From positions 383,634 through 394,890 of the forward strand of contig GG745334.1 of the NCBI GenBank assembly GCA_000151295.1: a DNA stretch of 11,257 bases, in the 5' to 3' direction. A program made the position numbers and the translations under genes. Below, piece after piece: positions 1 to 6,383 of this stretch. Within the stretch, counting starts at the first letter, position 1; each line of letters begins with the position of its first letter. The DNA is from Allomyces macrogynus ATCC 38327. Lineage: Eukaryota; Blastocladiomycota; Blastocladiomycetes; Blastocladiales; Blastocladiaceae. Below the pieces are notes generated by a model, which had not been told where the DNA came from, did not search any database, and saw only the letters and a program-made list of their open reading frames with translations.

Positions 1-610
1 GCCGCGCTTCCGGCCTCCGGGGCCCTGCCGCCGCATGGGCGGTGCCCGGATCGCGCATGAGTCGCGCGCACGCACGGTCCTTGCGTGTGTGCGACGTGGC
101 CAAAGTTCAGCGCGCCAGGTGCCATCGACGGGCCTCCGGGCGCGCCGATGCCCGCTTTGCGCCCAACTCGTGGCCCCTCACGCCTCTTGCGCGGCCGCAG
201 AAACTGCCTGCGTGCCGCGCGCCACGCCGAGGCGCAGCGCTTCATCGGGCAAAACAAGGGACCGCACCCACGTGGCACTGTGTGCGCACGGTCGCGGCCG
301 TTCCGTCGTTCGCACGTGGCCTCACCCGAAGGCCGATGCTAGCAGGCACCATGCGTCATGTGACTGCTCCCGATCAGGCGCGTGCAGCATGGCGGCAGCC
401 GTCTGGGAGGTCCGCACACCCCGATGCTGCGCTCTTGCTTCGAGCGAGAACAACTCACTCGCTGGCGCTGGCTTCGCCGCAGCCCCACCCGAGCGGCACG
501 CGCATCGCCGTGGAAGGCAACGATCAGCACCAAACGTGCACCCGACCTCGCCGAGCGCAACTTGCTGCAAAACGCCTTTCTCGCGTCGTGCAAACCAAGA
601 CCAACCAGCC
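1..610. other. GC-rich upstream region of PIG-U, no supported gene
   Basis: No convincing coding signal. One frame in register with PIG-U is open from 35, but its translation is Arg/Ala/Cys-rich, has no family resemblance and looks like a consequence of GC richness. The region holds two CACGTG boxes and probably the promoter and 5' leader. Confidence 0.5.
269..318. promoter_or_regulatory. Pair of CACGTG E-box palindromes upstream of PIG-U
   Basis: CACGTG occurs at 269-274 and 313-318, 44 bp apart and about 290-340 bp before the PIG-U ATG. CACGTG is the binding core of bHLH factors such as Cbf1 and Pho4 in fungi. Function here is inference; in GC-rich DNA one site could be chance. Confidence 0.3.
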
Positions 611-2375
611 ATGTCAGAATGCGGCCCTGCGCACGCCGCCCCCGTGCCGTCATCGCCGCCGCGCCCGCCGACGTACCGCCGCCTGGCCGCGGCCCTCACC
701 CTCGGCGCTGCTGTACGACTCGTGCTGCAGTACGTGCCGGCCGTGGCCGCGCTCCGCACCGCCGCGCAGTCGTCGATCCTCACGACCACGCCGCTCACGC
801 GGTGGTCGCGCCTCCAAGAAGCGCTCTACCTCTACGACCGCGGTCTGCCGCTTTACGACAATGCTCTCGTGCACCAGCCGCCGCTATTGCTGCCGTTGCT
901 CTCGGTGATCCCAGCGTCGATGCACCCGCTGCTCTTGACGATCGTCGACACGGCCGTGGCTGCAGGGCTGGCCACGCTCGCGCGGCGGCAGCGCGAATTG
1001 GAGCCAGCCGCTCACGCACCCATCGATGCTGACGACGATCATGCCGAACCTGGGCCCAAGATCCAAGGTGGTGGCGTCGCGTGGACACCCGCTGCCGTGG
1101 CCCTTGCCTACTTACTCAACCCGCTGTCGATCCTCTCGTGCGTCGCCATGGACGCGGGCGTTATCGAGCGCGGGGCCATGATTGCTGCGGCCGTGTTTGC
1201 CTCCGGCGGTTCGTATCACTTGTTGCCAGTGCAAATCGCGTTGCCCAACGAGCTGATCATTCTTGTCATGTTCGCGATCACAGGCGATTCGATTTGGGCG
1301 TCGGGCGCGATCACGGTGGCGTTCCAAATGGGCTTCTACCCTGTTGCGCTGGCTCCCATTCTGGCCCTGATCCAACGTCGTGCGACCCAACTCGTACGTG
1401 ACGGTAGCGGCACGCCCGCCGACGATCGAACTTGTGTGCTGATGGTCGCCCTCGCGGATCATAGAGCGCGTTTGGCGTCATTCCAGCCGTGATCATTTCG
1501 ATTCTCATGTGGAACATCATCTTCTACACGTTCTACACGAACGTCATGGAGCTCGACGGCATGGCCGTGCTCAAGGCCACGACCGGCTTTGTGTGCGTTG
1601 CAGCTGTGCTTTTCCGACCAGCTCGATACGAACTGACGCACACGGCTTTCGCGCCAGCTTGTCGGTCCCGGACCTGCAGCCCAACCTCGGCATCTTTTGG
1701 TACCTCTTGACCGAGGTCTTTGACCATTTCCGCGGCTTCTTTGTCATGGTCTTCCAGCTCCACCCGTTTGTGTACCTCGCTCCGATCATCATGCGCTTTG
1801 GGTACGGTCTTTGTCCACCTGTGGACCGCTCTTTTCGTCCTCGCCCAAACTGACCGACTCACGCACCGCTCGCACCCAGTCGCGAAACACCCATCTTTTG
1901 CCTGACCGTCTACACCGGCGTACTCGCAACGCTCAAGGCCTACCCGACCGTCGGCGACTACGCGCTCTGGCTCGGCCTGCTCCCGATCTACGCCAACACG
2001 TGGAAATGTGCGCCCCGTCCCACACTTCCCCGCTCCACCTGCCCCGCAAGTGCTGACTCCCGTTTCTCGGTAGATTTCCGGTACCCGTTCATCACCGCCA
2101 ACGTCGCCGTCTACTGCGCGTTCCTGTTCCCGATCATGCACGCGCTCTGGACGCGGTTCGCGTCGGGCAACGCCAATTTCTTCTATGCGCTCACGCTCGT
2201 GCTCGTGCTTGGTGCGACGGTTCTCCAGGCCGATTGCTTGCACGCGATGCACGTGCGGCTGCACCATGCGCACGCGTACGCAGTGGATAAGATGCACGCC
2301 GAGGTGGAGGAGAGTGAGGAGGTCGGCGCGGACCAAGTGGTGGAGGGGCCGGGCAACGGCGGTGGAAGAGGCTGA
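611..2375 (+). CDS. GAB1: GPI transamidase complex subunit PIG-U / GAB1 (5 exons)
   Basis: Multi-pass ER membrane subunit of the GPI transamidase, which attaches GPI anchors to proteins. Exons by frame, splice sites and homology: 611-1393, 1465-1592, 1658-1801, 1880-2007, 2074-2375, giving 494 residues (human PIG-U is about 435). Recognisable blocks are LLNPLSILSCVA in exon 1, LSVPDLQPNLGIFWY (about residues 305-319) across the exon 2/3 junction, AYPTVGDYALW (about 372-382) in exon 4 and SGNANFFYALTL in exon 5. All four introns (71, 65, 78, 66 nt) have GT/AG ends and a CTGAC or CTGAT branch-like motif, and every junction restores the frame. The ATG at 611 fits the family start; the same frame stays open upstream to 35, but that part looks non-homologous. 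Exon 1 appears to carry roughly 25 extra residues near 1160-1250 compared with human as I recall it. The C-terminal tail after about 2290 is acidic, Gly-rich and unconserved, so the exact stop is less certain than the core. Confidence 0.9.
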
Positions 2376-2741
2376 AGGGATGCGTTATCGCGGGAGCAAA
2401 GGGGTGGAGAAGGGGAAGGAAGTGAAGAAGGTGCCCCCACGACGGGTCGAGGTGCACAAGTTGCCGACGCTCATCGCGTATCTCGAAGAATGATTGATTG
2501 TTTTGAATACACCTGTCCGCTAAGCTCATCATGGCACACATCAGGGAACGAGGGCGAGGCGAAGGGGCCACGACCGTTGGCGCTGACATAATCGAGACTT
2601 GGGACCCATATCGCAACCGGTCAGCTGCTGGTGCGTGACACACAACAACAGCGGCCACCACCGCACTCGTGACCGCGTCGCGACAGAATCCGCCGCAGCG
2701 TCATTTTGGAACCAACCAGCTGCAACATAACAAGCTCAAGC
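2376..2741. other. PIG-U/CSL4 intergenic region
   Basis: It contains the PIG-U 3' end and the CSL4 promoter and leader. A Lys/Arg/Glu-rich open frame continues to 2493 in a frame other than PIG-U exon 5 and could be an alternative PIG-U tail, but I see no usable intron to reach it. After 2494 the base composition becomes more AT-rich. No other gene is seen. Confidence 0.4.
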
Positions 2742-3582
2742 ATGAGTACCCGCATTGTCGTCCCTGGCGAGCGCCTCGGCCCAGCACGCCACGACCAGAC
2801 GCCGCAGGCCGGGACCTACCTGCGCGGCGGAAACGTCGTTGCCACGGTGGTGGGCGTCGTGGGCGCCGATGATCAGGTTTGGAACTTTCTTGGTTCCAGT
2901 ACAGGCATCACGATCCAAAATGCTGATAGTGACGGCCTTCGTCTAGCTGTCCGTGCAAGGCAAGAGCTGCAAGGCCGCGATCCCGACGGTCGGCGCACAA
3001 GTCACGGGCAAGGTCAAACGCATCAACTCGCGCATGGCCATTGTCTCGATCATGATGATTGGCGCGCAGCCCGTCAAAGAGGACTTTGAGGGCGTTATTC
3101 GGTACCCGGCTGGATTGTGGCCGTGCGATCAATCGTGCTCGACCTGACTCTTGTATCGGATGCCAGGGTGGAGAACGTGCGCGCGACGGAGCGCGACAAG
3201 GTGCAGATCCCGAAGTGCTTCCGCTCGGGAGATATTGGTTCGTTTCGTTATGCATCGTTGTGTCGGCTAAGAACGCCAAGCGCTGATTCGCGTCTCCTTG
3301 TGGATAGTTCGCGCTGAGGTCATTTCGCTTGGCGAAGCGCACTCGTACATTCTCTCTACGGCCAAGAACGAGCTCGGCGTTATTTTTGCGCAGAGCGCGG
3401 CGGGCGCCACCATGATCCCGATTTCATGGGAGGAAATGCAGTGCCCGGAGACTGGATGTGCGTAGATGGACGTTGTGCGCGCATCACAGTGGATCAGATA
3501 CTGAGATGCCGCGACGCTCTCTTTCCCTCGTGTAGCCATTGAAAACCGCAAGGTCTGTCAAATTGAGAATACATCGCAATGA
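2742..3582 (+). CDS. CSL4: Exosome complex cap subunit CSL4 / EXOSC1 (5 exons)
   Basis: Non-catalytic S1-domain cap protein of the RNA exosome, which guides RNA into 3'-5' decay and processing. Exons 2742-2876, 2947-3101, 3167-3237, 3308-3457, 3536-3582 give 185 residues, close to human EXOSC1 (195). In order: the N-terminal PGERLG motif at residues 8-13 followed by a GTY-type strand; an S1 domain from about residue 60 (VGAQVTGKVKRINSR, then VRATERDKVQI and FRSGDIV); and the C-terminal domain with NELGVIFAQSAAG and MIPISWEEMQCPETG. All four introns (70, 65, 70, 78 nt) restore the frame. Exon 5 supplies only a short tail containing NRKV, which resembles the human FRKV end. The gene lies in the same orientation as PIG-U, 366 bp downstream of it. 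The identification rests on motif order and is firm. The last exon is short, so its boundary is the least certain. Confidence 0.93.
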
Positions 3583-3791
3583 AATTCGATAGTCGGTGAG
3601 GTCACGGTCGTTTGGACGAGCGGTAGCATCGAAGTGATCCGTGCGGACTTGACCCTTGCGCGAGGCTGCATGATCGATCCAACTTGCTGCAACCTCGTCC
3701 TGGTCGATAATCTTGCTGCTTGTTGCTGCGAAATCGACAAGCCGCTTCCCGAGATTCAAATTCCTCATTTCTTGACGGTGAAGCGACCGGC

Positions 3792-4580
3792 ATGACGTCG
3801 CGCCTCGACGTGACGCTCGCCACCAATTCCGACGGACCCATTGCATCGACAGCGACCGAGGACCATGTGCGATTACTCGAGATGCAGCACGAGGCGCTCG
3901 CCAAGCTCGAGCGGTATCGCATTCTGCAGTCGCTCAGCACGAATATAGTCAATTTACTCGCGACGGCCGTCTTTGTACGCGCTCTCCGATCAAACGTTGA
4001 CCGGTATTGCGATAACGCTGACGGATCGGTGTTGGTGGGGCTTGGTCAGACGATTGCGACGATTGTGAGTCTCGCGACGATCAACGACTCGTTCACGGAT
4101 ATTCTCGTCAACGTCTACGCCAGCGTGTTGGGGTTCGCGATGCTGGTCATTGAAAGTACGCGTCGCTCGCCTCTCTCTCCCTCGACACCAGAGTCGAATC
4201 GGGCGTTAGACCTTGATGCAGCGCTGACGGCTTGGTTCCAGTCAAGCCGATCGCGTCGGTCGCGGAATACGTGCTCTTTCTCTACACGCTCAAGGGCCGC
4301 GGACTGCTGTTTGTCTTGTACGTGTTGCATTGGGGTCGCTTTGCCGACGCGCCCGCTCACGCCCGCTTTTCTCTTCAGTCTCGGGTGCATCATCATTAAG
4401 ACCGAAGGGTTCAACCTCTTCGCCGGGATATTCGTGATTTCCATGGGCCTGGTCCTGTTCTTGACGGCGTTTGCGCGGCACGTGCCGTTCATCACCGACG
4501 TGTCGACCAACTACCGCATGTGGAACGAGGCCGTCGCGCGGCAACGGCGTGGTGGAGCCGCGGCCCTGTTTGCGACTTGA
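3792..4580 (+). CDS. TVP15: TVP15-like / COPI-associated Golgi membrane protein (4 exons)
   Basis: Small four-helix membrane protein of the TVP15 / COPI-associated family, found in late Golgi membranes; its molecular function is poorly defined. Exons 3792-3974, 4050-4155, 4242-4317, 4379-4580 give 188 residues. A polar, partly helical N-terminus (residues 1-48) precedes hydrophobic segments at about 51-70, 77-97, 110-128 and 134-153, then a basic Arg/Ala tail. Family-like signatures are the NVYASVLGFAMLVIE segment and the KGRGLLFVFLG segment. The first intron (75 nt) is a multiple of three without a stop, so the unspliced frame is also open. I call it an intron because it has GTACGC, CTGAC and CAG signals, and because removing a hydrophilic 25-residue block unites two half-helices. 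Introns 2 and 3 (86 and 61 nt) restore frame exactly. The start is the first ATG in frame. The family call is from pattern memory, so it is less certain than the gene itself. Confidence 0.75.
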   Translation: MTSRLDVTLATNSDGPIASTATEDHVRLLEMQHEALAKLERYRILQSLSTNIVNLLATAVFVRALRSNVDRYCDNADGSVLVGLGQTIATIVSLATINDSFTDILVNVYASVLGFAMLVIESTRRSPLSPSTPESNRALDLDAALTAWFQSSRSRRSRNTCSFSTRSRAADCCLSCTCCIGVALPTRPLTPAFLFSLGCIIIKTEGFNLFAGIFVISMGLVLFLTAFARHVPFITDVSTNYRMWNEAVARQRRGGAAALFAT

Positions 4581-4614
4581 CGACGAAAAAGAAGACTATG
4601 CTGGAATGCGCAAC

Positions 4615-4635
4615 CAATATATATTGCCTTTTATT
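4615..4635. terminator. AT-rich shared 3' processing element between convergent TVP15 and ASH2 genes
   Basis: A perfect 12-nt palindrome CAATATATATTG at 4615-4626 lies in the 50-bp gap between the TVP15 and ASH2 stops. On the minus strand AATAAA at 4635-4630 overlaps the ASH2 stop codon TAA (4633-4631). TATATA and AATAAA are known fungal 3'-end efficiency and positioning elements. Use in both directions is inferred. Confidence 0.45.
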
Positions 4636-5992
4636 CGCCACGCACCCCGGGACTCGGCAACGCCAGCACCGGCGGAACACCCTGTACGGCTCTCTCCACC
4701 GCCTCGCCCACCGCGACGCGCAACGTCGGCGAAGTGATCGAGTCGTGGCGAATCGGGCGCGGCGGCGACATAACGACCGTCAAGGACGGCGCGTCCTGTG
4801 CCCCCGCTGCCGGCGCGGCCGCTGCAGCGGTTGGCGAGGGCCCGCGCGCCTTGGTCCGCGCCTGCGAGCTGGCACTGGGCAACTGAATGCACGGCACGAG
4901 GTCGCGCACCATCGCGTATGGGTAGCAGTGGCCGAGCGCGTGCATGCCGTGCGCGACGCTCAAGTGCAGGAGCCGGTCGATTCCGGCCGCGTTGGCGGCG
5001 CTGGGCGCGTCGGTGGGCATGGTTGTTGTGAGGTTCGGTGGTGGAAACGCGAATTCGGGTCCGAAATTGGCGGCCACTTCAGCGTCGCGAAAGAGCGAAA
5101 TGGCCGGGTAGTATTTGCCGAGGTGCAGGTGCGAGAAGGCGGGTCGTGGGTCAGTATTGTCGGTGGTGGAAGTGATGTCGACGCCATTGACAAAGTAGCG
5201 AATGTGGCTCGAGGAGCTGGCGTTGGGGTGCGGCAGGAAAAACTTGACGGGCTGGTATTTCTGCGGGCCGGTCCACCGTCGGTCTCGCAGGATCACGTCC
5301 TGGTCGGGCGTCGGGGGCGGGAGGTAGATCATGACACCGAGCACGTCGCCCTCGCCTACGGGCGACAGAATGGCCGGGTCAAATCAAGGCCAGTCAAATC
5401 GATCCGAAGGCAAGCAAGGGGGCACAAACCGTAACCGCGCTCAATTGCCGCTTGGGCTGGATGCTTGACGGCCCTTGCCTCGTGGAAGAGCGTACCCGGC
5501 GTCGCGCGGTAGGCGTAGGAGAAGGCGTCGAACCCGCACGGCGCCTGCAAGTCGCCGGCAATCGTGGCCCAGCCGATGCGCGCGTTGCCCTTTTTGCGCA
5601 GCTTCGTGATCTTGACTTCAAAGTACCAGCGGCCTTCGACGACGCCGTGGTTGGCCTTGACTTGACGGTAACCCAGGCCGCCAACGACGGAGCGCGCGTC
5701 GTTCATGATGGTGACCTTTTGTGATGAGTGGGTCGGGTCCCGGCAGAGGGCCGTGGGCGCTTCGACATTGTCGAGGTCCGGGTATGATAGAGCAAACGGC
5801 TTCTTGGGCGCTCCGCCGGATTTGCCAGAGGCATCGGCGGCACGGTCTGACTGGCAGTGTCGATGATGAGAGTAGCGGTGTGACGCGGTTAGCCTTGCAT
5901 ATAAACCGTGCTTTGCAGAACGTGGCGCGAGCGGCTGAGGGCGCTGGAGTGGTCGGGATTGGTGGACAAGGAATGACCTTGGCCTTGGGCAT
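4631..5992 (-). CDS. ASH2: ASH2/BRE2-type SPRY protein, COMPASS H3K4 methyltransferase subunit (5' end unresolved)
   Basis: Nuclear chromatin protein; in the ASH2L/Bre2 family the SPRY domain stimulates SET1/MLL histone H3K4 methylation together with RbBP5 and DPY30. Coding exons supported: 5355-4631 (last), 5850-5430, and an upstream open exon ending at 5907; the 5' limit given is approximate. The intron 5429-5356 (74 nt) joins AIERGYG to GEGDVLG exactly as in the family. SPRY signatures in order: NHGVVEGRWYFEV, ARIGWATIAGDLQAPCGFD, FSYAYRATPGTLFHEA, GEGDVLGVMIYLP, KYYPAISLFRDAEV, NFGPEFAFPPP. The tail after the SPRY core is Pro/Ala-rich, and I do not see a clear copy of the helix that binds DPY30. 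From 5850 to the stop there are 381 residues. No PHD or winged-helix module is evident upstream, although ASH2 proteins commonly carry one. The 5906-5851 intron (56 nt, CTAAC branch) is plausible because phases match. The stop TAA sits inside an AATAAA. Confidence 0.82.
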
Positions 5993-6228
5993 GGTTCAGC
6001 AATGGTGGTTGGGCGCGAGATGAGCGAGAACCGGCGCGCAATTGGCTCTCAGCGTGCACACCGCACTTGCAGGAATAGTGCGGGTACGTTTAACCAGATT
6101 GCTGGCGCGGGTGTCGGCAATGTCGTTGTGGAGGAGCGGCTGGCTGCTGTTGCGACCCGGTCAGCACGCTGTGATCACGACGATGAATTTGGGATGATTG
6201 ACGTGGTCGCGGCACCTTTGTGACGCAC

Positions 6229-6285
6229 TCTCGCGTCGCGTGCCGCAAGCGTTGCCGCCGTTGAAACTCGTCGATTCTTCGCCAT
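6229..6285 (-). other. Candidate first exon of the ASH2-like gene
   Basis: On the minus strand an ATG at 6285 opens 19 codons (MAKNRRVSTAATLAARDAR). They end at a strong GTGCGT donor at 6228. The following stretch has TGCTGAC and then a CAACAG acceptor ending at 6147, the same arrangement as the other introns here. I cannot connect this exon to the SPRY exons with confidence: one route needs a further intron from 6094 (GTACCC donor) to a non-YAG acceptor. It could instead be a leader exon or chance. Confidence 0.3.
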
Positions 6286-6303
6286 CGCCGCCGCTGCAGT
6301 CAA

Positions 6304-6309
6304 TATAAA
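6304..6309 (+). promoter_or_regulatory. TATA box of the divergent gene at 6384
   Basis: TATAAA in an otherwise GC-rich stretch, 75 nt upstream of the ATG at 6384, the right distance for a short 5' leader. It lies between the divergent ASH2-like and disordered-protein genes. Confidence 0.55.
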
Positions 6310-6383
6310 CCGCGCTCCTCGTCGAACCCGCGCGCCCAACCTGCTCCGACTAGCCGCACCGTTTCGAGCGGCCCGCGTCGGTC

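Noticed and set aside
35..610. N-terminal extension of PIG-U in the same open frame
   Set aside because: It shows no family resemblance and is Arg/Ala/Cys-rich; the ATG at 611 gives a normal PIG-U start, and long stop-free frames are common at this GC content.
4520..5434. 304-codon plus-strand open frame over the ASH2-like gene
   Set aside because: It is antisense to clear SPRY-domain coding exons, Arg/Gly/Val-rich and without recognisable motifs.
6002..6223. Small plus-strand open frame between the divergent genes
   Set aside because: There is no homology or splice signal, and it overlaps the likely 5' region of the ASH2-like gene. The TATA-like sequence at 5900 is the only support.
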